Of a DNA stretch of 64,000 nucleotides, positions 1-11,156 are shown one piece after another. The DNA comes from an uncultured Chlorobiaceae bacterium (GTDB lineage Bacteria > Bacteroidota > Chlorobiia > Chlorobiales > Chlorobiaceae): positions 25,084 to 89,083 of the forward strand of contig CAIPYV010000030.1 in the NCBI GenBank assembly GCA_903869365.1. The letters run 5' to 3'. Position numbers and translations under genes: made by a program. Under the pieces are notes generated by a model. The model was not told where the DNA came from, did not search any database, and saw nothing but the letters and a program-made list of their open reading frames with translations. The number at the start of each line of letters is the position of its first letter. Within the stretch, counting starts at the first letter, position 1.

Positions 1-1
1 T

Positions 2-322
2 ATGGAGGCTTATGTCAAGCTTCACGAACTTGGGCTTGCCCACAGTGTTGAAAGCTGGTATGAGGGGGAGCTTGTTGGAGGTTTATACGGGATTGCTATG
101 GGAGGTGTCTTTTTTGGAGAGTCAATGTTTTTTCGCCGTTCCTATGCATCACAGATAGCGTTCGATTGGCTGGTGCTTCATTTAAGCAAGAAAGGATATC
201 TGCTGCTCGATGCTCAGATTATGAACCCGCATCTCTGCAAGCTCGGAGCAGTGGAAATCGGTCATGAGGAGTATATGGAGCTTCTCGCTGAAGCATTGAA
301 GAAAAAGATAGTTTTTTTCTAA
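2..322 (+). CDS. aat: Leucyl/phenylalanyl-tRNA-protein transferase, C-terminal part
   Basis: This is the C-terminal 106 residues of Aat, which transfers Leu or Phe from aminoacyl-tRNA to N-terminal Arg/Lys of proteins and so marks them for ClpS/ClpAP degradation (N-end rule). The family signature is visible: a segment around SVESWYEGELVGGLYGIA, then GESMFFR, and DAQIMNPHL near the end. The true start lies upstream of the window, so the first Met here is internal. The next gene follows after about 90 bases. The family call is firm; only the 5' boundary is unknown. Confidence 0.93.
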   Translation: MEAYVKLHELGLAHSVESWYEGELVGGLYGIAMGGVFFGESMFFRRSYASQIAFDWLVLHLSKKGYLLLDAQIMNPHLCKLGAVEIGHEEYMELLAEALKKKIVFF

Positions 323-415
323 GCAGGGGAAAAGTGGTACTTTGAAAGACGATACTTTTTTCCTTTAGAAGAGGGGAGCCGTTTAGGATTATAGACCTTT
401 AACAGAGGAGTTTTT

Positions 416-1717
416 ATGTTGTCGAGGGATTTAACAGAAGGCCAGTCACAGACCAGAGTAATTATTTATTCAGGAAAAGGTGGTACAGGAAAAACCACTA
501 TATCATCATCTACAGCGGTTTCGCTGGCAAGGCAGAACAAGAGAGTGCTGATCATGTCCTCCGATCCTGCCCATTCGCTCTCTGACGTTTTCGATACCCG
601 CATAAGCCGCAATGATCCGCAGAAGATCGAACATAATCTTTACGGTCTCGAAGTTGATACGGTGCATGAGCTTAAAAAAAATATGTCAGGGTTTCAGAAG
701 TTCGTTTCATCCTCCTATAAAAGCAAAGGTATTGACAGCGGCATGGCTACTGAGTTGACAACGCAGCCGGGTCTTGATGAAATTTTTGCTTTAAGCAGAC
801 TGCTTGATGAAGCTCAGTCGGGTAAATGGGATGCAGTTGTGCTTGATACCTCTCCAACGGGCAACACGCTTCGCCTTCTTGCTTATCCAGAGATTATTAT
901 CGGCGGGAACATGGGCAAGCAGTTTTTCAAGCTCTATAAAAGCATGTCGTCGATTGCTCGTCCATTGAGCGGGAAATCAATTCCTGATGATGATTTTTTT
1001 AATGAGATCAATGTGCTGCTCAAGCAGATGGAGGATATCAACAAGTTTATACTCAGTCCTGAAGTGACCTTCCGTCTGGTTCTGAACCCTGAAAAGCTCT
1101 CCATTCTTGAAACCAAACGTGCTTATACCTTTGTACATCTCTACGGGATTAATGTTGATGGTATTGTCATCAACAAGATTCTGCCTACCTCAAAAACGGT
1201 TGGAGAGTATTTTGAATTCTGGGCTGACCTGCACAGTAAGTATCTGATGGAGATCGACAACTCATTTTATCCTACTCCGGTTTTCAGATGTCATCTCCAG
1301 AGGACAGAGCCGATAGGGACGGATGCTTTGCATGAAATCAGTAAACTGGTTTTTGGTGAGCAGACGCCTGACAAGATTTTTTATTCCGGGAAGAATTTTT
1401 GGATTGAAAGCAAAAAGAACGCTGTGACTGAAGATCACCGAGAAGTTCTGTGTATTAAAATACCTTTTCTCAAGGATGCAGAAGATGTCGTTGTTGATCG
1501 CATGGGCACTGATATTGTCGTTACAGTAGACAGGGCTCAGAGGATTATTACGCTTCCCAGGGCCTTGTACAGTCTTGAAATGGAAGAGTATATCAGGGAG
1601 GATAATCTTTTGCGGGTGGTTTTCAGGGATATTCCTGTCGAAAAGGAAGATGCCGAGTTGAACGTGAATAAAAATATGCTGGACAAGTTGCGTTCAATGA
1701 GGCGAATGAAGATATAG
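416..1717 (+). CDS. ArsA-family anion-transporting ATPase with HSP20-like C-terminal domain
   Basis: A soluble 433-residue P-loop ATPase of the ArsA/Get3 family. The deviant Walker A GKGGTGKTT lies at residues 20-28, followed by SDPAHSLSDVFD (switch I type) and VVLDTSPTGNTLRLL (switch II region). Residues about 345-410 look like the HSP20-like beta domain found at the C-terminus of some ArsA proteins. The start is supported by GAGGAG about 9 bases upstream. No ArsB, ArsR or arsenate reductase gene is nearby, so an arsenite-pump role is not supported. Green sulfur bacteria carry several such ATPases, and a role in membrane-protein or chlorosome handling is only a guess. Confidence 0.9.
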   Translation: MLSRDLTEGQSQTRVIIYSGKGGTGKTTISSSTAVSLARQNKRVLIMSSDPAHSLSDVFDTRISRNDPQKIEHNLYGLEVDTVHELKKNMSGFQKFVSSSYKSKGIDSGMATELTTQPGLDEIFALSRLLDEAQSGKWDAVVLDTSPTGNTLRLLAYPEIIIGGNMGKQFFKLYKSMSSIARPLSGKSIPDDDFFNEINVLLKQMEDINKFILSPEVTFRLVLNPEKLSILETKRAYTFVHLYGINVDGIVINKILPTSKTVGEYFEFWADLHSKYLMEIDNSFYPTPVFRCHLQRTEPIGTDALHEISKLVFGEQTPDKIFYSGKNFWIESKKNAVTEDHREVLCIKIPFLKDAEDVVVDRMGTDIVVTVDRAQRIITLPRALYSLEMEEYIREDNLLRVVFRDIPVEKEDAELNVNKNMLDKLRSMRRMKI

Positions 1718-1857
1718 CAGTAACCCTTGTAGAACAGTATGAAGAAAAATTCAGGGGAAACAGTTTATGTTTTCAAGGGAATCTTGTATCTTAAATGTTT
1801 AAAATGTTGAGTTAACGGGGATTTACCCCAGTCTTTGTTAAAGAATCAGCTAATATC

Positions 1858-2724
1858 ATGTCCGAGAAAACGCACTATGGTTTGTTGAAAGGGAAGAAGG
1901 GAATTGTTTTCGGCCCGCTTGATGAGAGCAGTATTGGCTGGCAGATTGCGTTGCATGCATACAGGGAAGGCGCTCAGATCGCCATTTCCAATGTAGCGGC
2001 TGCATTGCGTTTTGGTAATATCGACGAACTCTCGGCATCATGCGGCAATGCTCCCATGATTGTCTGTGATGCATCAAGAAATGAAGATGTCGATAACTGT
2101 TTCAAGGAGCTTAAGGAAAAATTAGGCCCTGTTGATTTTATTGTTCATTCTATCGGAATGTCACAGAATATTCGTAAGCAGCTTCCCTACGAAGAGCTCA
2201 ACTACGAGTGGTTTATGAAAACTCTTGATGTTTCGGGGCTCTCCCTGCACCGTATAGTCTCTTATGCCTTGAAGAACGAAGCTATGAATGATGGCGGCAG
2301 CATTCTTGCGCTTTCATATATAGCTTCACAGAGAAATTACTGGACATACTCTGATATGGGAGATGCGAAGTCTTTGCTTGAATCTATTGTCCGCAGTTAT
2401 GGACCAAGGCTTGCCAGACTTGGAGTCCGTATTAATACCATCTCGCAAAGTCCTACCTATACCAAAGCGGGAAGCGGCATCCCGGGGTTTGAGAAGATGT
2501 ATGAATACAGTGATCTTATGTCTCCTCTCGGAAATGCTTCTGCAGAAGAGTGTGCTGAATATTCCATGACTCTTCTCAGTGACCTTTCACGGAAAGTTAC
2601 CATGCAGAATCTTTTCCATGACGGTGGGTACAGTTCAATGGGAGCTACCATTCCCATGATCAAACTTGCTCATGAGGTGCTTAATGACAAGGATCTTGCA
2701 GCAAGGGTCGGTCTTGATGAGTAA
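1858..2724 (+). CDS. fabI: Enoyl-[acyl-carrier-protein] reductase (NADH), FabI type
   Basis: A 288-residue short-chain reductase that catalyses the last step of fatty-acid elongation, reducing trans-2-enoyl-ACP. Visible signatures are the FabI-style nucleotide loop GPLDESSIGWQIA near residue 19, VHSIGMS in the central strand, and the catalytic Tyr-x6-Lys in YSDMGDAK. The segments VNLQNLF-like VTMQNLFHDGG and RINTISQSPT match the long Bacteroidetes/Chlorobi branch of FabI. It stands alone, with about 140 bases of non-coding DNA upstream and 96 before icd. No clear Shine-Dalgarno precedes the ATG, but the N-terminus aligns with the family start. Confidence 0.93.
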   Translation: MSEKTHYGLLKGKKGIVFGPLDESSIGWQIALHAYREGAQIAISNVAAALRFGNIDELSASCGNAPMIVCDASRNEDVDNCFKELKEKLGPVDFIVHSIGMSQNIRKQLPYEELNYEWFMKTLDVSGLSLHRIVSYALKNEAMNDGGSILALSYIASQRNYWTYSDMGDAKSLLESIVRSYGPRLARLGVRINTISQSPTYTKAGSGIPGFEKMYEYSDLMSPLGNASAEECAEYSMTLLSDLSRKVTMQNLFHDGGYSSMGATIPMIKLAHEVLNDKDLAARVGLDE

Positions 2725-2796
2725 ATTCACGCCACGTGATTTTATCGGGGAGTCAGACTGCAACTGGTTCCCCTGTTGTTGATATCTATACCTTAA

Positions 2797-5046
<2,250 letters not shown>

Positions 5047-5067
5047 GGAAATTTTCAGTGACACATA

Positions 5068-5102
5068 AGCAAAAAGTCCGGAGCAATCTGGGCTTTTGTG
5101 CT
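5068..5102. terminator. Imperfect hairpin between convergent genes
   Basis: An interrupted inverted repeat pairs AGCAAAAAG with CTTTTGTGCT-like sequence around a GC-containing core. It lies between the stop of the isocitrate dehydrogenase gene and the convergent L,D-transpeptidase-like gene. It has the layout of a bidirectional rho-independent terminator but the stem is imperfect. Confidence 0.4.
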
Positions 5103-5120
5103 TCTCAGTATAGTATGATA

Positions 5121-5744
5121 TTATGGCGGCTCTCTCCAAGCATAAAGAAAGGCTCCCTGATTAAGTTTTTGCTCTATTTCATCGATATCCCGAGGTGATA
5201 CCACAAAGCATCCATTGCTTCTTCCGATCATTGGGCTGTTAAAGGTTGCAAGGTTCAACAGGATGTACTTCAGTGAAACATAATCTGCCGAATGCAGGAC
5301 AATATCGCGGAAGAGTGCATTGCTGTTCATTATTGGGTCAAGGCCCTCAAGACGTATAGCTATTCCGTGGTCGCCGAAGTAGGTTTCGAGAGTTTTATAA
5401 AGTCCAAGGCTGCTCATGTTTGATTCAGGAGCATTTGAAAATTGGTTTGCATACAGCTCTCCGGAATTTATTCCATGTGACGCCCAGAAAAATGACTGAT
5501 CTCCGCTTTTAAGGTCAATGATAACCATCCGTTTCAGGTAAGAGGGTTTGGAGTAATCAACAACAGCAAGAAAGCGTTGATGCTCTTCAGGATGTCGTGA
5601 TCGATAGGAATCCATAGCGGTAAATGCTGCCTTATATGCCTTTCCGGAAACCTTCTCCTTCAGCAAAAAAAAACCTGAGAAGCCTGAAATAAATGCAAGC
5701 AGGAGGGTAACGAGTGGTACTATTTTCAGTACTTTTGTTCTCAT
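5121..5744 (-). CDS. Murein L,D-transpeptidase-like (YkuD_2-type) envelope protein
   Basis: 207 residues with an N-terminal hydrophobic segment (about residues 8-27) serving as a signal anchor, then a domain ending in MIGRSNGCFVVSP. The Ser-x-Gly-Cys core, with an upstream His (HSADY), is the catalytic motif of YkuD-type L,D-transpeptidases. The absence of further YkuD features and the segment SFFWASHGINSGELYANQFSN fit the divergent YkuD_2 subfamily. The protein is expected in the periplasm, acting on peptidoglycan stem peptides. It overlaps the pirin gene by 4 bases (ATGA), so the two are probably co-transcribed. The family call is from motif recognition only, and activity is inferred. Confidence 0.72.
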   Translation of the reverse strand: MRTKVLKIVPLVTLLLAFISGFSGFFLLKEKVSGKAYKAAFTAMDSYRSRHPEEHQRFLAVVDYSKPSYLKRMVIIDLKSGDQSFFWASHGINSGELYANQFSNAPESNMSSLGLYKTLETYFGDHGIAIRLEGLDPIMNSNALFRDIVLHSADYVSLKYILLNLATFNSPMIGRSNGCFVVSPRDIDEIEQKLNQGAFLYAWREPP

Positions 5745-6598
5745 TGTGACTGTTTCAGAAATGTCCCGTTCTGGAATTCCTCAAATGCTCTTGATAGTTC
5801 GTCTTGCGTATTCATCACGATGGGGCCGTGCCAGGCGATTGGTTCGTTGAGGGGCTTACCGGAAATAAGAAGAAACCGTACGCTCTTATTTTCGGTCGTT
5901 ACGGTTACAGTGTCGCCATCACCGAAAAGGATAAGAGTTTCATTGGCGTAGGGCTTATCATCCTGGCAGAACACTCCTTTTCCTTCGATAATATAGGCAA
6001 AGGCAGTGTATCCATTCGTGAGTTGATGAGTATAGGAAATCCCTGATGGTATGGTGATATCGAGATATTGTGGATCAATAGCAATATCCTTGACGGCACC
6101 TTCTGTCTGTCCGATTTTTCCGCTTATGATAGAAATATCAACCCCGTTTTCAAGTTGGAGTTTGGGAATCTCTCCAGAAGTGATGTCTTGATAGCGAGGG
6201 GGATTCATTTTCTGCGATGCCGGCAGGTTTGCCCAGAGCTGGAATCCTCCCATGGTTCCGTGATGGTTACCAACCGGCATCTCCTGGTGAATAATACCGC
6301 TGCCGGCAGTCATCCATTGAACTCCTCCTGCGGTAATCACTCCGAGGTTACCCATGCTGTCTTTATGTTCAACCTTGCCCTCAAGTATGTAGGTGATCGT
6401 TTCAATACCTCGGTGCGGGTGCCAAGGGAATCCTTTGAGATAGTCCGCAGGATTGTTTGACCGAAAATCGTCGAGGAGCAGAAAAGGATCAAAAAGTGGA
6501 ATCTGGCTGAAGCCAAAAGCTCGTTTCAGGTAAACGCCTGCCCCTTCAATAGTCGGTTGACTGTTAAAAACTTTGCGAATTTTTCTTGATAGAGCCAT
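5741..6598 (-). CDS. Pirin family cupin protein
   Basis: A 285-residue bicupin. The N-terminal cupin has the pirin metal motif: HPHRGIETITYILEG gives two His, followed by HKDSMGN and later HQEMP. The second half carries the degenerate C-terminal cupin (residues about 170-275), including GKPLNEPIAWHGPIVMN, typical of pirins. Members bind Fe or another metal and some have quercetinase activity; the substrate here is not predictable. It is upstream of, and overlaps by 4 bases, the L,D-transpeptidase-like gene. Confidence 0.92.
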   Translation of the reverse strand: MALSRKIRKVFNSQPTIEGAGVYLKRAFGFSQIPLFDPFLLLDDFRSNNPADYLKGFPWHPHRGIETITYILEGKVEHKDSMGNLGVITAGGVQWMTAGSGIIHQEMPVGNHHGTMGGFQLWANLPASQKMNPPRYQDITSGEIPKLQLENGVDISIISGKIGQTEGAVKDIAIDPQYLDITIPSGISYTHQLTNGYTAFAYIIEGKGVFCQDDKPYANETLILFGDGDTVTVTTENKSVRFLLISGKPLNEPIAWHGPIVMNTQDELSRAFEEFQNGTFLKQSQ

Positions 6599-6786
6599 GG
6601 ATCATGTGGTTATGTGTAGTAATACCGAAATGTAGATATTTATTGCAAGTATTTAAGAATGAACTGAATAAATATGAACAGCCAGAAAGATTTATTGAAA
6701 GAAAAATCAAAGAGCTGCGTAGTAGTTTATAGGAAGCAGGATAATCTTGATTCCAATGCATTATCAAACTCAAATATACATTACAA

Positions 6787-7068
6787 ATGAAAAAGAATTT
6801 TATTGCTGGCGTTATCGTATCACTTGCTATCTCCGGAATCTTTGGTGGCGTTTCTTTCGCAGCTGACAAAGCAGCAGCACCTGCAGCAAAAGCTCCTGCA
6901 GCAGCAGCAGCTCCTGCCGCACCAGCAGCACCTGCAGCCGAAGCAAAAGCTGAAGCAAAGACAGAAGTAAAGGCAGAGAAGAAAGCAAAGAAAGTTAAGA
7001 AAGCAAAGAAAGTTAAGAAAGCTGCAAAGAAAGCAGAAGCTAAGGTAGAAGCACCTGCAGCAAAGTAA
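6787..7068 (+). CDS. Exported Ala/Pro/Lys-rich low-complexity protein
   Basis: 93 residues. Residues 1-26 form a clear Sec signal peptide (MKKNFIAGVIVSLAISGIFG, then an Ala-containing cleavage site near SFA-AD). The mature part is built almost wholly of Ala, Pro, Lys, Val and Glu: an Ala/Pro-rich block (AAPAAPAAPAAEA), an AEAK/TEVK block, then a basic block with KKAKKVKK-like repeats. This resembles a histone H1-like tail but behind a signal peptide. The codon pattern (GCA/AAG runs) is repetitive. Nothing identifies a partner. It is monocistronic and followed by a strong hairpin at 7149-7188. The function is unknown. Confidence 0.75.
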   Translation: MKKNFIAGVIVSLAISGIFGGVSFAADKAAAPAAKAPAAAAAPAAPAAPAAEAKAEAKTEVKAEKKAKKVKKAKKVKKAAKKAEAKVEAPAAK

Positions 7069-7148
7069 GCTCTTCCCTTCAGAAGAGTGATATTGATGGC
7101 TCCAGATGTATAGGATGATGAGTAGATGATAGAGAAGTCGTTAGTATT

Positions 7149-7188
7149 AACAGAAAAAGCCCCTTCGCAAGTCGGGGCTTTTTCTGTT
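7149..7188. terminator. Rho-independent terminator, bidirectional
   Basis: A perfect 15-base inverted repeat, AACAGAAAAAGCCCC (7149-7163) with its complement (7174-7188), separated by a 10-base loop. A GC-rich inner stem is flanked by an A run and a T run. It ends the transcript of the Ala/Lys-rich protein gene. Confidence 0.88.
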
Positions 7189-7346
7189 ATCTGACTTCCA
7201 TGATATATTCAAAATTACAGGATGGCTCAAACTTGTTCATCCGTTTAAGGGTAGAGAGGACAGGGGAAATATGATTGTTCATTGTTCCGTGTAATGCGTA
7301 ACTTCTCAAAAATCAGAATCAAGCAAAAGAATATTAAGGAAAAGGT

Positions 7347-8174
7347 ATGGCACAAAAAACCGTTAAGGTAATGTTCATAGGTGATGTCGTTGGTACTCCG
7401 GGTTTGCAGATGGTAGGACGGATGCTGAAAAGTTTTATCAGCAAGTACCATGTTGATTTTGTGATCTGTAACGGAGAGAATGCCCATCATGGAAAGGGGA
7501 TGAGTCTGGAAGCTCTCAATCAGCTTCTTGAGGCTGGTGTTAATGTGGTGACAGGGGGAAACCATACCTGGAGTAATTTCAACTTTTTTGATACACTGAA
7601 GACGCATAGTCAGGTTTTGCGTCCGTTGAATTATCCAAAGGGCACATACGGAAAAGGCTATGGGATATACAAGCTACCGAATGGTCTGGGTGATATTGCC
7701 GTGGTCAATCTTCAGGGCAGAACCTTTATGTACTCGATTGACTGCCCCTTTAGAACGGCAGACTGGGTGATAAAGCAGATTAAAGAGCAGGTCAAAGAGA
7801 GTGTTCGGTTAATTTTTGTTGATATTCATGCTGAGGCAACTGCTGAAAAGATTGCATTGGGGTGGTATTTAGATGGAAAGGTGTCGGCCGTCATTGGTAC
7901 TCATACGCATGTGCCAACGTCGGATGAACGTATTTTGCCGAAAGGAACAGGCTATTGCACTGATGCGGGTATGACGGGTCCGCATAATTCGGTTATTGGT
8001 ATGCAGATTAAATCAGCAACTGACAGGATGCTTTATCAGACACCGCACAAGTATGAATGTGCCGAAGATGATGTGCATTTTTCGGGGGTGCTGTTATCGC
8101 TTGATCTTTCAAGTGGAAAAACAGTCGGTATCGAACGGATTTTTTATCCGGAATTTGATCGCGGAGTGATATAA
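7347..8174 (+). CDS. YmdB-family metallophosphoesterase
   Basis: 275 residues of the TIGR00282/YmdB family of dinuclear-metal phosphoesterases. Members characterised in Bacillus and Deinococcus hydrolyse 2',3'-cyclic nucleotides and affect biofilm formation. Metal ligands are visible in order: GDVVGTPG near residue 11, NGENAHHGKG, GGNHTWSN, DIHAEATAEK and GTHTHVPTSDERI. The length is normal. AAGGA about 9 bases upstream supports the ATG. It sits alone between two terminators. Some databases label this family TIGR00282 family metallophosphoesterase; the cellular role in this organism is unknown. Confidence 0.9.
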   Translation: MAQKTVKVMFIGDVVGTPGLQMVGRMLKSFISKYHVDFVICNGENAHHGKGMSLEALNQLLEAGVNVVTGGNHTWSNFNFFDTLKTHSQVLRPLNYPKGTYGKGYGIYKLPNGLGDIAVVNLQGRTFMYSIDCPFRTADWVIKQIKEQVKESVRLIFVDIHAEATAEKIALGWYLDGKVSAVIGTHTHVPTSDERILPKGTGYCTDAGMTGPHNSVIGMQIKSATDRMLYQTPHKYECAEDDVHFSGVLLSLDLSSGKTVGIERIFYPEFDRGVI

Positions 8175-8177
8175 GTG

Positions 8178-8233
8178 AATTGACATTGACAAAAAAACCT
8201 CCTTGAAAAGAGGCTTTTTTGTCAATGTCAATT
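8178..8233. terminator. Long inverted repeat terminator between convergent ymdB-like and fbp
   Basis: Arms of 19 bases, AATTGACATTGACAAAAAA (8178-8196) and its exact complement (8215-8233), enclose a short CCTC/GAGG inner stem. The A and T tracts serve both directions, so one structure can end both converging transcripts. Confidence 0.85.
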
Positions 8234-8253
8234 GATGCTGTTCTGTTGCTCTT

Positions 8254-9255
8254 TTACCGCAGGCCTTGCTCGAATTCTTCTGCAATGATGACATCTTCCG
8301 TACTGCCGATATAGAGAGGTGTACGCTGATGGAGTTCGGCTGGCTGTATGTCAAGGATACGTTCTCTGCCGTTCGTTGCCCGTCCGCCGGCCTGTTCGCA
8401 GATAAAGGCAAGCGGGTTGGCTTCATACATGAGCCGAAGCTTTCCGTTGAGGTGTTTCGTTGTTGGTGGATAAACAAAAACTCCACCAGTTAACAGGTTG
8501 CGGTGGAAGTCGGCAACCAGTGAGCCAATGTAACGGGTGCTGTAGGGACGTCCTGAAGCAGGGTCTTCTTCTTTGATATAGTCGAGATACTTTTTGGTTC
8601 CTTCGTTGAACTGTGCGTAAGAACCTTCATTGATGGAGTAATATTTACCGCTTTTCGGGGTGGTGATGTTTTCGTGCGAAAGAAGAAACTCTCCAATGGT
8701 GGGGTCGTAGGTAAAACCGTGAACACCGTGTCCAGTTGTATAAACCATGACTACCGATGATCCGTAGATGACATAACCGGCCGCAACCTGTTCGTAACCG
8801 TGCTGCAGACAGTCACTGACACTTGCTTTGCATGGATCGTCTCCCTTAAGCTTGTAGATGGAGAAGATGGTACCGACGCTTACATTTACGTCGATGTTTG
8901 AAGAGCCGTCGAGAGGATCAAACAGAAGTGCATAGCTGCCGGTTTCATTCTTCGGAGGTATAATGATGCTTTCGTTTTCTTCGGAGCCCATGATAGCAAA
9001 CCGTCCATGCTGGCCGATAGCAGAGATAATTTTTTCATTGGCGAAAAGATCAAGTTTTTTTACCTCTTCACCCTGAACATTGGTGCTTCCAGCGAAGCCG
9101 AGAATGTCGACCAATCCTGCGCGGACTACCTCTCTTCGTACCAGTTTAGCGGCAAAGGCAACATCATTGAGAAGATCGGTAAGTTCTCCGTTTGCTTCAG
9201 GGAAATATTTCTGCTGTTCGAGAATGTGGCGTTCAATAGTGATCAGATTACTCAT
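8254..9255 (-). CDS. fbp: Fructose-1,6-bisphosphatase, class I
   Basis: 333 residues that hydrolyse fructose 1,6-bisphosphate to fructose 6-phosphate, the committed gluconeogenic step needed to turn reductive-TCA triose into hexose. The metal and active-site motif [19 protein letters not shown] is intact at residues about 105-123. GSEENE precedes it, and the C-terminal [20 protein letters not shown] segment is the substrate-binding signature. The length and start ([15 protein letters not shown]) match the family. It is transcribed divergently from recJ, with about 170 bases between the starts that must hold both promoters. Confidence 0.96.
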   Translation of the reverse strand: MSNLITIERHILEQQKYFPEANGELTDLLNDVAFAAKLVRREVVRAGLVDILGFAGSTNVQGEEVKKLDLFANEKIISAIGQHGRFAIMGSEENESIIIPPKNETGSYALLFDPLDGSSNIDVNVSVGTIFSIYKLKGDDPCKASVSDCLQHGYEQVAAGYVIYGSSVVMVYTTGHGVHGFTYDPTIGEFLLSHENITTPKSGKYYSINEGSYAQFNEGTKKYLDYIKEEDPASGRPYSTRYIGSLVADFHRNLLTGGVFVYPPTTKHLNGKLRLMYEANPLAFICEQAGGRATNGRERILDIQPAELHQRTPLYIGSTEDVIIAEEFEQGLR

Positions 9256-9425
9256 GCCCAGTGTTTAAGATTGTTAGTGTATGATGAGCTATAAAGCATA
9301 TAATGTATATATTTTTCAGGTATTCCTTCATATTCCGAGGTCAATTTAGGAGCCCTCTTTTTTGTTAAGCAAGGCCGAAGTGTTATATACCTTGACCTTT
9401 TTCATTAGTTTTCCTGTACATTTTT

Positions 9426-11135
9426 ATGAAACGATACCGATGGAATCTTCTCTCTCATGATGACAAGGCTGTCCTGGCTCTTTCGGAAGCAATCAATGTC
9501 ACACTGCCTGTTGCAAGAGCACTGTTCAGTCGCGGTATTCAGACCTTTGATGAAGCTAAGAATTTTTTCCGTTCCTCCATTGAGCATCTTCCGTCCCCGT
9601 TTCTTCTGCAGGATATGAAGAAGGCGGTTGAGCGTGTTTGTCTGGCAGTGAATGGGCATGAAAAAATAATGCTGTATGGTGATTATGATGTTGATGGTAC
9701 GACAGGGACGGCTCTTCTTTTTCTCTTTCTGAAAGAGTTGGGTGCCGAGGTCTCCTATTATATCAATGATCGTTTTGCGGAAGGCTATGGTATCTCAACA
9801 GAAGGCATTGATTCAGCTGTTGAACAGGGTATCAATCTTATTATTACGATCGATTGCGGTATAAGAGAGAATGAAGAGATAGGTCGATGCGCAGGTTTTG
9901 GTATTGATGTGATTGTTTGCGACCATCATGAACCGGATGTACTTCCACCCGCATACGCTATTTTAAATCCTAAGGTTTCTGGTTCTACCTATCCGTTCAG
10001 GGAGTTGTGCGGGTGCGGTGTAGCTTTCAAGTTTATTCAGGCAATAGCTGAACATTTGCATGCCGATAAGGAGAGCTGGCTGAAATATCTTGATTTAGTT
10101 GCTATTGCTACGACGGCTGATATGGTTGCTCTGGAAAATGAAAACCGTACTATGGTCCGTGAGGGGTTGCAGAGAATGAGAACAAACCCGAGGCGCACTT
10201 TAATGGTGATGTTTTCGCTCATGAAGGTTGCTCCAGCAGAGTTTGGCATGTTTCATATTGCCTTCGGAATTGCGCCGCGCATCAATGCAGCCGGAAGAAT
10301 GCACTCGGCACATCTTGCAGTCGAATGGTTGCTTTCCGACTCGTTAGCCGATTCCGAACGGCATGCATACGAACTTGATCGGATGAATACACTTCGTCGG
10401 GAGACTGATGCCGATATTATGGTAAAAGCGGAAAAAATGCTTGAAGGCCATTTCGCCTCATTTTGTTCTTCGATTGTGCTCTATGATGAGTCATGGCATC
10501 TTGGAGTTCTTGGTATCGTGGCTTCAAAAATGATTGAAAAACATTACCTGCCTACGGTAATCCTTGGCGGTATGAATGGCCTTATCAAAGGTTCTGTTCG
10601 AAGTGTTGAAGGATTTAATATCTACGAGGCTTTGCAGGAGTGCAGCGACTATCTTGATCAGTTCGGGGGGCATCACCAGGCTGCAGGTATAACGCTTCGA
10701 CCTGAAAATTTTGCAGGATTCCGAAAGAAGTTCAATGAGGTTTGCAGCAACACTCTTTCCTTTGGCCAGCGTCAGAAAGAACTTGTTGTTGATTCAAAAC
10801 TGGCACTGGAAGATATCAAGGCTAATTTTATCAATGTACTCGAACAGTTTGCTCCCTATGGATATGGCAACAGGGAGCCGCTTTTTCTTTCTGAGGAACT
10901 CATTCTTTTCGGTCAGGCAAAACTGCTTCGCCAGAGACATGTGAAGTTTTCTGTAAGGGATAAACATGGAAGAACCTTTGACGTAATAGGTTTTGATCGT
11001 CCGGATATCTATACAGAACTCACCGCACAATCCCGCCCGGTTTTTGCCATGGTCTATTCGATAGAAAAACGGGTATGGAACAATAATGAGCAGTGGCAGA
11101 TAAAACTACGGGATCTTGAACTCAATAAACGGTAG
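9426..11135 (+). CDS. recJ: Single-stranded-DNA-specific exonuclease RecJ
   Basis: A 569-residue 5'-3' ssDNA exonuclease used in RecF-pathway recombination and mismatch or base-excision repair. DHH-family motifs are present in order: YGDYDVDGTTGTALL (motif I, about residue 79), TIDCGI, VCDHHEPD (DHH, about residue 163), RINAAGRM, and the DHHA1 motif GGHHQAAG near residue 416, followed by the OB-like C-terminal domain. The length is standard. It faces the flippase-like gene convergently with only about 20 bases between, and no hairpin is seen there. Confidence 0.95.
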   Translation: MKRYRWNLLSHDDKAVLALSEAINVTLPVARALFSRGIQTFDEAKNFFRSSIEHLPSPFLLQDMKKAVERVCLAVNGHEKIMLYGDYDVDGTTGTALLFLFLKELGAEVSYYINDRFAEGYGISTEGIDSAVEQGINLIITIDCGIRENEEIGRCAGFGIDVIVCDHHEPDVLPPAYAILNPKVSGSTYPFRELCGCGVAFKFIQAIAEHLHADKESWLKYLDLVAIATTADMVALENENRTMVREGLQRMRTNPRRTLMVMFSLMKVAPAEFGMFHIAFGIAPRINAAGRMHSAHLAVEWLLSDSLADSERHAYELDRMNTLRRETDADIMVKAEKMLEGHFASFCSSIVLYDESWHLGVLGIVASKMIEKHYLPTVILGGMNGLIKGSVRSVEGFNIYEALQECSDYLDQFGGHHQAAGITLRPENFAGFRKKFNEVCSNTLSFGQRQKELVVDSKLALEDIKANFINVLEQFAPYGYGNREPLFLSEELILFGQAKLLRQRHVKFSVRDKHGRTFDVIGFDRPDIYTELTAQSRPVFAMVYSIEKRVWNNNEQWQIKLRDLELNKR

Positions 11136-11156
11136 ATTGCCTGCACTCCGCTGTTG

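Noticed and set aside
326..375. A-rich/T-rich stretch after aat that could look like a terminator
   Set aside because: Pairing is weak and interrupted, with no GC stem.
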